This document shows positions 34,314 through 46,320 of a stretch of DNA of 64,000 nt, in pieces (positions within the stretch are counted from its first letter, which is position 1; every line of letters begins with the position of its first letter). Source of the DNA: Cryptomeria japonica. Its lineage: Eukaryota; Streptophyta; Pinopsida; Cupressales; Cupressaceae. Location of the stretch: NCBI RefSeq assembly GCF_030272615.1, contig NC_081414.1, positions 823,171,896 to 823,235,895 of the forward strand, given 5' to 3'. The notes under the pieces are model-generated. The model was given only the letters and a program-made list of their open reading frames with translations, searched no databases and was not told the DNA's origin. The position numbers and the translations under genes are program-made.

Positions 34314-34646
34314 TCAATCGTTGGAATATTTTTTGGCATCCCTTTGTGTCAACTCACACAAGTGTATTGGGAAGGTTTCCCCTATCATCCACCATTTCCT
34401 TTTCTCATACACCACACCTAAGTTGGCCAAGTAATCCACAGGTAGATTACCTTCTCAAAAAACATGGGTTATTCAAATTTTGTCCATCTTGGCAATCAAT
34501 GCGAGGCAGTCCTGAATTAAGTGTTTGATTGTCCAACTGGGAGGCATATGTTTAGTCAGAAAAATAATGATATTAAGGGAGTCACTCTCAAGCCATACCT
34601 TTTTATGACCTCCATGAATAGGAAGTTGAAGCCCAATTTAAGCTGC
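34314..34646 (-). pseudogene. RNase H domain of a plant LINE, decayed
   Basis: A single frame of 111 codons reads as the C-terminal RNase H (RVT_3-type) domain of plant non-LTR retrotransposons. It contains VWLESDSLNII, the helix PPSWTIKHLIQDC, a THVF(stop)EGNLP segment and VDYLANLG, the last being the usual catalytic-Asp region (A-D-LA-LG). Stops are TAA at 34638 and TGA at 34473 and 34455. The two TGAs fall where Arg (CGA) is usual before ITHVF and before EGN, suggesting CpG decay. The reverse transcriptase part is not visible upstream. Confidence 0.7.
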
Positions 34647-34980
34647 ATCTGGTGGAGGTACATATGTTGTTGCTATAGGTAAACTAAAATGACTCTATAT
34701 GTTTGTATATGCTAGTTAATTTTATTATTTATAAAATGTAATGACCTAATTTTTGAATAGGCTTAATCAAAAGGTCTATAGCTCTCTTGTTATAGGATTG
34801 AAGCTATTTTGGTCTAGTCTTAAACTCTCCTAGTTAAAGATTTGACATTGAAAAATTAGTTTTTTATATTTTGAAATTTAAAATGCTAAGAATAGACCTC
34901 TTGTCCAACCTTTACAAATTAAAAAATAAATGATTTACTTATGATTTAGTCATGTTTTTATTTATGATTTAAATATTTTA
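34647..34980. other. Intergenic spacer
   Basis: No feature supported. Confidence 0.3.
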
Positions 34981-35057
34981 TACCCCAAGTTGGTCTAGTG
35001 GCAAAGAACTTGTGGTCTTCAAAGAGAGGTCACAAGTTCAAATCCCACAAGGGGGTA
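34981..35057 (+). repeat. tRNA-like SINE head or tRNA pseudogene
   Basis: TTGGTCTAGTGGCAAAGA resembles an internal RNA polymerase III A box, and AAGTTCAAATCCC about 40 bp later a B box. The ends TACCCC and GGGGTA can pair like an acceptor stem. There is no clean cloverleaf and no clear anticodon arm, so a tRNA-derived SINE head is more likely than a working tRNA gene. Confidence 0.5.
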
Positions 35058-35225
35058 AAGTATGTATGCCTTGTTTGTTTTATGTAATTTTAAATTTTAC
35101 TTTGAAAAACTTTCATTCATTATTTTAATAATTCTAATTTTAAAAATTCATTAATTTACTTTCAAAGAATTTATTAAACTATCAATATAAATTTGTACAA
35201 AAATATTACTTTGATAATAATAATT

Positions 35226-35260
<35 letters not shown>
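35226..35260. repeat. (AT)n microsatellite
   Basis: About 17 uninterrupted AT units. Confidence 0.95.
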
Positions 35261-35262
<2 letters not shown>

Positions 35263-35696
35263 CATATAATTTCACATACTTATGTAAACATGTTTAACAA
35301 AATTTAATCTACATTATTATTAATAATATTTTTTATAAATGACATTATTGAAATAAATAAAAATACAAATCAAATATTGATTGCGCCTACAACAAATTTA
35401 ACATTTATAACTACTTTATTATTTATTTTAAAATTAATTTTTATAATACACAAATCATAATTATATATTAGTAACAGATACAGACCACTAAAATAGCATT
35501 AAAAAACACTAGGATTTATTTACCTGTTGGGATATAAAAGGTATTTAGAGAAAATTCCTACGTATGACGTAAGATTTTCATTACAATTACAGCACAGTCG
35601 AGTATTGGAACGCAAAAATAGCCTAATTAACACTGTCATCAACTGATTACAGATATATACACGATTGCTGCTGCGGCAAATACACCACCTGCCAAT

Positions 35697-36206
35697 TTAT
35701 GCCGTTTTGTGAGCACCAATAAATTTGGTTAGGGCATTGATGGCAATGACAGCATAGATGATGATTATCAAAATCACAAATAAGAAGAAAAGCCATATCT
35801 CACCAGAGCAAACGGCAATTTGACGGTTATGTGGGTTTGCCTCTGATTTTAATTGCTCTTCGATGATCATTCTGTGATAAACAATATAAAAGAGCACAAT
35901 CAAAATCAAGGAGAAAAGCAACAAAGAGGCCATCAGAACTAACAAACTGGAGAGGCTCTGCCGCCAAGTGAAATAGAGGCCAAAAAATGTGAGAGATATG
36001 CCAAAGACTGTGAATGCGTAAGTTACGTATTTATACTTGGCCTTTGCAAACTCTCTTATTCTTATCTGTATATCAGATGGAGATGCTACTCCACCCTCAA
36101 CAACAGAAGCCACTCTGTGTACATGATCGGCGTCCAACTCTGTCGGAGGCGGAGCAAGTCCGACTTCGACATCGACATCTCCAGGCGTGTCAAACACCGA
36201 GAACAA
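35697..36206 (-). CDS. Small membrane protein ORF with three hydrophobic segments, unknown
   Basis: A 169-codon open frame has an acidic, soluble first 55 residues. Hydrophobic segments follow near residues 61-82, 86-112 and 137-160, the last two very rich in Leu, Ile and Phe. The charged loop between them carries a short Glu/Lys/Asn stretch. The local GC and CpG content is above the surroundings, which supports a genuine or recently genuine gene. There is no in-frame ATG at the start (the frame opens at TTG after a TAA), so an upstream exon is expected. A candidate is ATG at 36372 to a GT donor after 36290 (27 codons), but I could not find an acceptor that joins it in frame. Topology would suit a three-helix membrane protein. 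Function unknown. Confidence 0.5.
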   Translation of the reverse strand: MFSVFDTPGDVDVEVGLAPPPTELDADHVHRVASVVEGGVASPSDIQIRIREFAKAKYKYVTYAFTVFGISLTFFGLYFTWRQSLSSLLVLMASLLLFSLILIVLFYIVYHRMIIEEQLKSEANPHNRQIAVCSGEIWLFFLFVILIIIIYAVIAINALTKFIGAHKTA

Positions 36207-36289
36207 TTACAATCTAGGCATAAAAGCCAGCATATACTGCCGATAAAACACTTGAAAAAATGGCAGAAAAGTTAGGAAAGACAGATTAC

Positions 36290-36372
36290 CAGACCCTCCA
36301 AATGACTTCTCCCGCGGAAAGCATCCCGCCGTAGGATGTAGCAGAGTCTACCCAATTTGTTTCCCGCCACAT
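36290..36372 (-). other. Possible first exon upstream of the membrane protein ORF
   Basis: ATG at 36372 opens 27 codons rich in Trp, Gly and Ser that end at CTG|GTAATC, a fair splice donor. CpG content is locally high. The obvious acceptor (CCTAG ending 36214) would create a stop, so the link is unproven. Confidence 0.25.
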
Positions 36373-38226
36373 GGGGTCAAATTCTTCGTATGTCTTTGGT
36401 ATATGTAGTGGTGTCGGGTTTTGCAGTAATAAGTTTATGTTGTTGTGGACATAGTTGTATTGTATAGTTTATTCTATATAGTACATCCACATTATCTATT
36501 AGCATTTTTTTTATATTTTTTTTGGTTTGTAGAGAATCTAATGTCTTTTTATTTTCAAACATTTATCATTGGTTGGGCTTTGAACCATGTTGAGATTCGC
36601 TTTAAGATGAAGGAAAGGTCCTTGTCTTATTTTAATAGTAATCAACTTTTAAGTAGAGAACAAATTATTGTATACACAAAAAAAAATAATAAAAATATTG
36701 ATCTTGTCTAAAAAGGATGGATTGGTAAAGTGTCTAAATAAAACTCTTTAGCATTGAATTCTCTTAAATTGGGTTTGTCTTTGGGCGACCCTTGGATTGA
36801 TTGGTGGATTGTTTTAAATGACATAGGAATTACTCTTAAATACATGACAATAGTCGTTAATTTGAACTATTTGACTATGTATAATTGGGGTAAACACTAA
36901 TTTTGTGAAAGAGTTGATTTTCAGGTGTGAAAGTTTTTTTTGGATTTCTCCAATTTTGGTCACATAATGTGAACAGGTCTCAGACTAGGGCGAGTTAAAC
37001 AATCTACTTATTTCAACTCAAATGATTTAAGATGTAGGGTGAACAAAGTACACAAGAAATCACCTCTTGATAAATACATAGAAACTTTGAATAATTAACA
37101 ACAACAAAGCTTGATATTCTATGCAATGTTATTATATAATGAAAATCAAGTTATGGACTAGATGGCAACCATGATACCATTTTTTATGCATCTCAATGAC
37201 TAAATTTTTTAAATTAATATATAATTTTTATGTTGATTTAACATCTAAATTTTCTATCAATATATAATTGTTCTAAAAAAATGCTAAAAAAATCAACTAA
37301 TTACATATGAACACCAGATTTACATGGAAAATCCAATAGGGAAAAACCATGATCAAAATCATGATCATAATATAAATAAAATGATCACAATGTTTTAGGC
37401 CTACAACCAAGCAGCATGATGCACCTAATAGGCTTCCGAGACTAAGGTGCAGTACCTTAGGGAAATATACATGGACTTGTACAACAAAGACACACTGCTT
37501 CAAGACAGGATACAAAGTTCTACCAAGAGACTCACTGTCTTATGGTGACAAAAACAGTAATAGAACTAATATGAGTAGAATATCCGGATGAAGAGATTGT
37601 CCTTAAAGCTCTATGTCAAGCGACCAATATCAAGGAAAACATAAATGACATCTTCCACTTTTTTGGCACACTATCACACTAAAAATATACCACCTTGAAA
37701 GCTCTTCACAAACTGACTTTCTCACACCCACAGTATCAAATCTTCTTGCACATTATTTGCATAGACTTCACATCAATTCACACTTTATGAAAAATACAAC
37801 TCATACATACACACTCCTTAAATACAAGTTTGATCATCAAAAACATAGTTGAGAGTTACTCAAAGTCAAAATCTTTTTGAGAGTGAAATATGATAAGAAT
37901 GTTCTTTTCCCTTTATTAAAGTTATGGTGATGAACATTGTCTTTTTCATTGTGGTTATTCTCATTCCCTTGGAAATTGTAAAGCCTTTAAATAATTTGTT
38001 CAAGACCAATATGATCAAGCTCACACAGCTCTTACAACTGATCTTACACTTTTTCTTGTTGAAGAGATAGTGTCTTAACACTCCATTCACGTTATCATGT
38101 TTCTCCTACCCTATGTCACTATTAGTTAACTTGATTTGGGGCTCTTTGTCATGAGTGGTGATGATTTTTCAATAACAATCATCTTGGTGCAGCAACATAA
38201 TTCTTCCTTGTTTTCTCAATTGAGGG

Positions 38227-38227
<1 letters not shown>
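36373..38227. other. Intergenic, no gene recognised
   Basis: Short unsupported frames only. Confidence 0.4.

Positions 38228-38228
<1 letters not shown>

Positions 38229-38273
<45 letters not shown>
38229..38273. repeat. (CT)n microsatellite
   Basis: About 22 uninterrupted CT units. Confidence 0.95.
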
Positions 38274-38275
<2 letters not shown>

Positions 38276-39894
38276 TTTTAAAGATAACCTATTGTTTTGT
38301 GTTACATTTTTCATAACGTGATCTCCTTTCTTGCATAAAATTATCCTTCTTGTGAGTACATGTGTGTTCCTTGGGTAAGACCTTTTCCTTGCTTGAAATA
38401 GTACATCTCTTATGAATAAATCTCTCCTTAGAGGTTGTGTAATCCTTCTCATTTTACTTATACTTGGGAGGAATTGATCTTTATTACCCTTTCTAAGGAT
38501 CCACTTTTCCTTTTCAAGTGTTGTTTTCTTATGATATGATTCCATTCCTTCTATGAAGTTGTTTTTTTGCTCAAGGATTCTCTCTTATGCAAGAGGTGTG
38601 TATCCTTGGTCACAATCTCTTTTACACTTGGTAATTATATCTATTATTAACTAACCCTTCACTTTGGGTCAAAAGTGTGTAATCTTTCATCAAGAACTTC
38701 TTCTACCTAGCAATAGGGGGAGATTTGAATTATTTTTATCCTTCCTCTCTTTCAGTCGATGGTGTTTTTGTTCAAACTATCCTCTTGGAGGTAGATTTCT
38801 TTGAAAAAATATATCTTCCCCACCAAGAGTTACCCTTACCCTTGTTGCAAGATATCTCTTTTTCAGCTATCTTTTCCTTCCTTATGAGAGTAATACCTCT
38901 TTAGCTTGGATTTATGAACATTGTTTCCTAAAAGGATATCTCCTTGGTGGTGAAAGTGTCTATCCTTGTTTCTAGATTCCTTTAGACATCAAAATAGGTC
39001 TATGTTGACATCTTAAAGAGGGGGGGGCATTACATATCGTTCCCTTTGTACTATATTGTACTATATTTTGCATGTCTTACATGGGGTGTTCATTCTCGAA
39101 GCTAGACAAAATAAAGTCTTATAGGAGATTCTTCATAACCAAAACTAGACACATTTGTATTTTCATTCCATGTCTTGTACAAGTTGTTGTATGCTTGATA
39201 CCAAAAAAATTAAAAAGTATTATATGAGATGCTTAATTCTTGAAAATAGATAGTAACATTTGTAGTATGATGAGTGGAACTAGCAAAACATAGAGAGAGT
39301 ATTATCACTCTCTTGCCCAACATGAATCACCTAGAAAAACACAACTAGCCATGGCATCCATGTCCTCTGTCTTTTCTCTTTCCTCATGAGCTCATATCTT
39401 TTCTATTGGTATATCATAGCTCAGCATTTGATACATGTTCTTACTTTCTTTATGTGATCACTTGTGTTCTTGTGATAGAATTCCAAGAACAATATTAGGG
39501 GTTCATACATTTTGATTATTGACATCTCTTCAACTAGTTGACTTGGAGCCTCTTTTATCTTCTTGTGTTGTGTGCCTTTTGTATTTTTCTATCTTTTTGT
39601 CTTTGTCTTGTTTTGTGTATCCTTGCATAAGATTTTGTGAGTTAAGATCCTACGATTGGGGCCTTGGTTCCTCAAAATTAGTGATATCTTATCTCCTTGT
39701 GATCTTGCTCCTAATTGCTCATTTCTCTCTCATCTTTCAACTTTACTATAAGTATTTGCATAGATTCATACTCCAATTTAATTCAAAGCTAAATGTAGCA
39801 TCATAAATTGTCACTGATCCAATTTACACATTATGTTTGTTCTCCTAATTTAGTGTGTTCTATCATCATCCCCTCTCTAGGTCCATTTTGACCC
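38274..39894. other. Intergenic or retroelement-derived, no gene recognised
   Basis: Pyrimidine-leaning text with recurring CTCCTT-type words (38300-39000). It has no supported coding region. The short hydrophobic frame at 39519-39806 has no recognised family. Confidence 0.35.
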
Positions 39895-40120
39895 TATTAT
39901 ACAACTTTTATGTCATATAAAGTCTTATGGGATACCCTCCTTGCTAGCTACTTATTCAGGTTCTATTTGTAGAAGGAACAGGGTGCGTAATGCCCTAGTC
40001 TCTCTCAAATAGGCCCTAATTTAAAATGGGTAGGTGTTATATCTCGCCAATAACATTTGATTCAAGAGCTACACATGGCCATTGGAGGTCAACCTAATTG
40101 GTAAATTACCTAGTGAACCC

Positions 40121-40127
40121 TATATAA
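40121..40127 (+). promoter_or_regulatory. TATA box of an LTR-type promoter
   Basis: TATATAA in the context CCCTATATAAAGAC, preceded by U3-like sequence from about 39895. The homology shared with copy B begins about 35-41 bp downstream, where transcription would be expected to start. Confidence 0.5.
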
Positions 40128-40161
40128 AGACATCTTATCAATTTATTTTAGATCTAAAACT

Positions 40162-43100
40162 CCATCCATAGTATTCATGCATTTGTGCAGCATTCAAAGA
40201 CTCAAAGTTACATATTCATCATTCAAGCATTATGGAGTGAAGTTACAGCAATCTTCATGCAAGAATTGTGTCTGATTAGCATTTTTCATGTCCATGTGTT
40301 TGTCATACCATTACATTAATAGAGCATTGTATCATCAACAATTCTAGACTTTAGGTATATCTCCTTAATATTTATTTTAGTGTTTGCATTATTTCATTAA
40401 TGGTTAATTCCAAAATTGAGGCTTGACCTAAGCCACACCCCTATCCCCAATATCTTTTGCTTTCCTTTTGTGTGCAAGAAACAAGCATAGCAGAGTACTC
40501 AAAAAAGTTGGTATAGTCAACAATGATGCACAAGTCATATTTTGACAACAAAAAAATTGGGAGGACCAGGGAAAATCAATGCTACTTGGTCTTAAAAAAT
40601 CAGGCCGAACTTTTGAGAGGAGATTATATACACCTTATTTTCCCTCGATCTAAGTTGGTGTCTCTATTAGACATCTATAGCTTACTATTTATAGAAGATC
40701 ACTTTAATTACATTCTAAGTTAAACTTAGAAAGAAGGAGACATACACACACCACAAAATTGGTAAATCTGATCAGTTATATCGATCCTTTTTCTAAAAAT
40801 ACTCTAGATAGAGCAATTGGATTTAGCCCCCTATTTCAATGTATGGTTAATTTGGTTAGTTAGCAGTTTTATTTGTTGAAACCCTATTTTAAAATTTACA
40901 ACCATTAGAAAAATCAAAATAACTAACATACAGAATCAAAACATCACTAGAGAATTAAACTAAAAGATTGAATGAACCAAATAAACATATCAACCAAACT
41001 ACAACACAAGATTCAATATATCTAGAGGCCACCAACCACTTTTTGGAATAGTTTGATAGATACCCATACTATTAGAGATTAGTAACAACAAACTTCTACA
41101 ATTTGCAAACGTAAAAACCAATCAATACAACATTCGTATAGCAAGGATAATATATATTTAGGACCACATAAAATAATCTTCAACATCCAAAGAAATGCAA
41201 ATCATTCTACCACTAGGGCATTAAATATTGTTCTTTTAAATATTGAACTTACAAGAACTCTAACTTTCTAAAGATACTTCACCAGCAAAAATTGAACAAA
41301 AACACCATAAACTCAACAACAACACTAGATAGAGAAACTTTCAATAGTACAAGATGATATCTAGGCCAAACTCCATCTAAAACACCCAGCTTAGCATTAA
41401 TGAAAACATAACTTAGATTTCCAACAATCTCCCCCTTTTTTATTGATACGACACTTGAAAAATAAGGATAGTAATAAAAAATTCTCCCTCATAAATATAT
41501 CAATATTTCTCTCCCCCATCAAAAGTTCTCACCCCCTTTGACATGAAAGGAAAAGGGCATATGTAGCATGATATACTAATATTTGCATCATTCCTTCTAA
41601 CACTATTCTCCAACACACTGTCCACCCCCCCTGCCAAAAAAACAAAAAAAAACAACACATACTCTACTACTCACCCTAAGAGCGGCAACAACATCAATCT
41701 ATGAGTAAAATAATAAAACTTGAATCTCGCCATAGAAGGATTCATCTCATCTATGAGTCCAATTAGAGAAAGAAGGGTAGATGACCACTATTTTCAGCTT
41801 AAGATACTCAAAGTTATCCTTCACCAATGCTTTAGTAAAAATACTTGGAACTTATTCTTTGATAAATATACTCCAACTGACTTCCTTTTTTGCAATATTT
41901 TCTACATCTAAAATATACCTACTTTGATACCAATTACTAAACCCACAATAGGACTGAGAGGTGGGGTGAATCAGTCTAGACATTCTTAAATAGATCAATC
42001 AAATTATAAAAAAAAATTAACTACTCTACAACAATAATAAAAACCATCAAAGATCAAAACACCTAGATGCACTACCTAGATATATATGCTACTTATGCCT
42101 CGGATAACAACTTGACTAACTCACATAAGAAAATATAAGCCTTAGAATAACTTAAGTAACTAAATAACAATATAATGATGGTAATGTGACTTAATTAAAA
42201 TTTATGAGTTGTTGGTGTAAATTATGTCTCACAATTACACTTTACTTAAGTTGATTAGGGTAATGCATTTCATAGTAGTTTGGATATGAGACACTTAGAG
42301 AAGTGTGCACATACGGATAATGTATGTAGGAGAAATTCCACCTTTTGTGGTCTTATCTTGTTGTTACATTCCACCTTCGGTGGGTGACCCACCTCTTTTG
42401 AAATATTTTATTATTTATCCTACCTACCCTCACCCACGCTTGTGTCTCATTGAGCCGAATGTCATGATTGTCTTCTCACATATCCATAGGGCCTTTCCTT
42501 TGTGAGAAGGCTCATCTATATTGCATGTAATGATCCACTTGATAGTATTTACTAATTGATTAGAATACAATTTATTCTTATCGAATCTATTTTATCTCTT
42601 ACGCTATTCATTGTCCCCTAGATCTTGTCTATATTTGACAAATTCTTACATGGTATGAGAGTCATTAGGGCTCCATTGAGTAGTCATTTTTAGAGCTTTT
42701 GCAGCATTCAATTTTTGGATCTAAGGAGCTATGCATTCTAGGAACATCCTATGGCAATTTCAAACTCATTGTTATGTTTTAGAGGCCATTTCCATGAATT
42801 TTGAGTATAAATCCACCTATATTTGGTGAAAAGTGCATTTTGGGCCTTGTGGAAAAAATTTGCCCATTTGGGCGAATAGTACGATTTTTGGTAACAAAAA
42901 ATTTAAAAATAATTTTTTAATGTGAGAAATATTTTAATTTCTCTTTTTAAAGTTTTCCATTTTTTCAAAATTACTTTTTAATGTTTTATTAAAGAAAAAA
43001 AAAGAAAAACATATCCCAAGACAAAATAAAATATCCTTAATATTATGATTTATCATTCATGTAACATTTGAAAGTACAAATGGAGACAATCTTAGCAACA

Positions 43101-44065
43101 ATATAGTAGTCTATTCATGAAGTAATTAAAAAACTACTGAGAGAAAGTGTGCATTCTAATTTCTTTCACGATGAAACCGCTGTACATAATAGAAAAGACA
43201 AATCCATATTTCTACTCTCCTCAGAGAGAAGAAAAATTTAGAATCCTTCTTTACGGCCCTGGTATTCCTTTTATAGTTGTAATGAATGCAAAAGGCTACC
43301 AAATATTTACAAAATTACATATGACCCTCTTTTTACTCTCAAAACTCATTGCCTCTATTTTGTCTTGAAGCAAAACTGCCAAGCTAGTATACATGAAGGC
43401 TTTCGTGAATACCAACTAACTTATGGGTCATGCCACTATCACACATTTATGGTTAATGATGTACAGAATACTAGGATACAAGATTCTCATTACATTTCCT
43501 GATAAACAACTTTGAGAGTTTTGATCAAGCAAGGATGCTTGACTCCAAAACCACATCTCATCTACCTTTACCCAACTCCCTCTCTGCATTCTACCCATTA
43601 TAAGGGGGAAATGGCGTGTCTGGAAAGAGATCAAAATTATTTGCAATGTTAGCTGAAGCCTGTAGTTGTATTCAATCCTTTTAATATCCCTTTTGTTACC
43701 TTTGGTTATTTTAGTACCCCTGTAGCTACAAGGTAAGTCATCAAGATACTTTACTTCATGGCATCTAGAAACATTCAAACATATCTCCTTATGCCAAAAT
43801 TTAGTTGCACCTTCTATGCACTTCATTTTAAAACCTCTGGAAGCAAGGCAATAGCACTTCCTAAAAGTTTATCTCTATAAATATCTTTATCTCCTACATT
43901 GTGAAACACAACATCCAAATAATATAACTATTTTGCTAAGTAGTGTTAATTAGAAATGACTAATGACCATATTTATCAATTTGTGAAGTGTCGAAAACTG
44001 ACTGTGAGGGCTATACTTTGGATTATTCCACATATTGTAATTAATTTGTGTGAGATGGACTTTTT
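40162..44065 (+). repeat. 3.9-kb composite retroelement repeat, copy A
   Basis: Co-linear with 48474-52357 (offset 8312 bases at the start, 8291 at the end). Shared landmarks include CCATCCATAGTATTCATGC, CAATCTCCCCCTTTTTTATT, a 441-bp LTR, and ATGGAGACAATNTTAG. Copy A continues past the shared end to about 44702 through sequence also present in copy C. It holds at least an LTR fragment on the + strand and a piece on the - strand with a GGTATCAAAGTAGG primer-like site (near 41915-41930). No intact ORF. Confidence 0.85.
42210..42650 (+). mobile_element. LTR (441 bp) followed by a tRNA-Met primer site, copy A
   Basis: Starts TGTTGGTGTAAATTATG and ends GACAAATTCTTACA, with TG...CA termini. It is immediately followed by TGGTATGAGAGTC at 42651, a one-base variant of the Met-tRNA-type primer site. 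This fits the 5' LTR of a Copia-type element. The internal region breaks off after about 250 bp and no 3' LTR is in the window. Confidence 0.7.
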
Positions 44066-44702
44066 TGCCATTTTTTGATATAAAATATATCACAAGCTAT
44101 CCTTCATTCCAATAGTCCTGACACCTGTACATTGACTCACAGACCTGAACACATATTAATATTGGTAGCTTCTCCTTGAATATTAAATCTATGCTATCAT
44201 CCATATTTTTCTTCCTCTAATAGGCAGTATTTTCTATGCAAAAGGATAGATTAGAATCTTAGATCAAGATTTTATATGTGCAAAAAAATAGGTTTCTAAA
44301 ATATTTCATATGCATATGCATGACACTTACAGTGAAGATGTGATGTGTTTGTTATATTAATTTTTTTCTACAATAAGCAATGAAATATTTTCCTTAATTA
44401 TTCTACAATTTTTGTAATTATAGTTTTCTTCCAAAAATAATGAAAGATTCACCTTTATTTTTCTAAAATTTTCACACAATAAGAAAACATTCACCAACAA
44501 AATTAATTTATTTTTCCAAAAACAAGGAAAAATTCACCTTAATTTTTGTACAATTCTTATGCAACTCAAAAATTCGCCAACAAAATTTAATATTTTTTCA
44601 TTATTAAAAAAAATAGCCAAAAAAGTAATATTTCCCCCAAAATAATGAAATAATTTCCAGGATTTTATACCTTTACCCAATAGGGTTTCTTAAATTTATC
44701 TA
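44066..44702 (+). repeat. Tail of the dispersed repeat (as in copy C)
   Basis: Matches 30230-30885, including degenerate CCCCCAAAATAATGA blocks and the end word GGTTTCTTAAATTTATC. Non-coding. Confidence 0.7.
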
Positions 44703-44744
44703 TGCTTATAACATATGATCCTATTTTGTTTATTTAAAATGATC

Positions 44745-45095
44745 TATTTCCACATCTCCCTCCTTCCCTCCTTTTCTCTCCACTTCTCTTTTTCTCTGCC
44801 TATCCCTCTAGATGTCTCTCTATATCTCTTCATCTTACCTCTCCCTCTCTCTATACTGATACTCCACCTCTCTTTGTACCTCTTTAGAACTCTCTTCATC
44901 TGTATATTTCTCTACTTCTCTCTATCTTTACATCTCTAGAAATGTCTCCATTTCTTACCCTTTCTCTACATATCCTCTCATCTCAATCTTTCTCTTGTAA
45001 GATTTAGGCCTATATCCCTATCTCTTCATCCATCTAGGTTAGCCCCTCTCTCTTTATCACTTTAAGTAAACCAATCTCCCCCTCTCCCTCTCCCT
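44745..45095 (+). repeat. CT-rich block
   Basis: Pyrimidine-rich text with CTCTCTATCTTTACATCTCTAG-like words, similar in style to the 4014-5413 array. Frames are compositional. Confidence 0.7.
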
Positions 45096-45105
45096 TATCT
45101 TGATA

Positions 45106-45233
45106 CATGCATACATACATGCATACATACATACATACATATACTCATAGACACATGTGTTTATATGTATATATATGTATATACATGTATGTATGTATGT
45201 ATGTATGTATGTATGTATGTATGTATGTATGTA

Positions 45234-45268
<35 letters not shown>

Positions 45269-45322
45269 GTATGTATGTATGTATGTATGTATGTATGTAT
45301 GTATGTATGTATGTATGTATGT
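45106..45322. repeat. (ATGT)n / (ATAC)n microsatellite
   Basis: A short CATA run, then a TATA/TGTA mix, then more than thirty ATGT units interrupted by (GT)n at about 45235-45250. The overlapping Tyr/Thr/His/Ile and Cys/Met/Val/Tyr frames it makes are not genes. Confidence 0.95.
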
Positions 45323-45339
45323 ACATAGATATATCTAGA

Positions 45340-46320
45340 CTCTTGATAATCATTTAAATAAAAAATTATCCGATAAGTGGTTAACAACTAATTGATAAAT
45401 AGTATGTTAAAATAACATGAAATTTATTTGATGAGAATTTTTAAACCATTAACATTTATTTACCACTTTTACAATTGTTTTGGATAACTATTCAATAATT
45501 TATAAAACATTAATAATAATAATAATTTAATAAAAGAATTAATACTTCACAATGACATATAATAATTTAATAGTAATTATAACTTTTTTAAGTAATAATA
45601 ATTAAAAATAATGAAATAATAATAATACTATAATATAGTATAACATTAATTAATTGGTTATTATTTTCATTATTATATTATTTTAATTATTATATAAATA
45701 ATATTAGTTAATAATTAATTTTATATACATATATATTAATTGTGTTAAAGATTTAACATAAATTTAATCAAGAAAATATATTAAAATCTTATGACATATT
45801 TGATGAAAGAGTTATGATTGTTATGTTTTCCCAATAATTAAATTTAATACAACTTGTGAAAGAAAATTATATAAAAAACAAGTGCCACGTAGTGGCGAGT
45901 ACTTGCCATCATAGTATTGTAATAAAAATATTTGTTCTAATTTCTAATTATTGTATTTTAGAATCATTGTTATTTTAAAATTATATTAGAATAAAAATAT
46001 TTATGTAATATTAACTACAAATATTGTTTTAATAAATTAATGTAAACTAGCAATTGCATTTTGGTGTGCAATGGGTATGCCAAAGCGGCGTGGAAGGTCA
46101 ATTGGGTAGATTGTGGTCTATTTTCTTGGATAAATTTTTGTTTTACATGATGTCAATTTGTGGCCATGATGTTGTTTGTACAACAAAGGACTTAATTGAG
46201 AGGTGATAACTTAAAATCAACTATGCATCCACTTAAAAGGATTTAAGATCATAACTGAGATAAAACCTTTAAATTGAGAAGATAATCAAGTTTTATTAGC
46301 AACGAGGTCATCTTATCTTT
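45340..46320. other. AT-rich spacer
   Basis: Many AATAAT and TTAATTA stretches. No gene. Confidence 0.5.

Noticed and set aside
34981-35057. Functional tRNA gene
   Set aside because: A- and B-box-like words exist but the anticodon arm and T stem do not fold cleanly; a SINE head fits better.
45057-45387. Overlapping frames of Tyr-Ile-His-Thr and Met-Tyr-Val-Cys repeats
   Set aside because: Produced by (ATGT)n in all frames of both strands.
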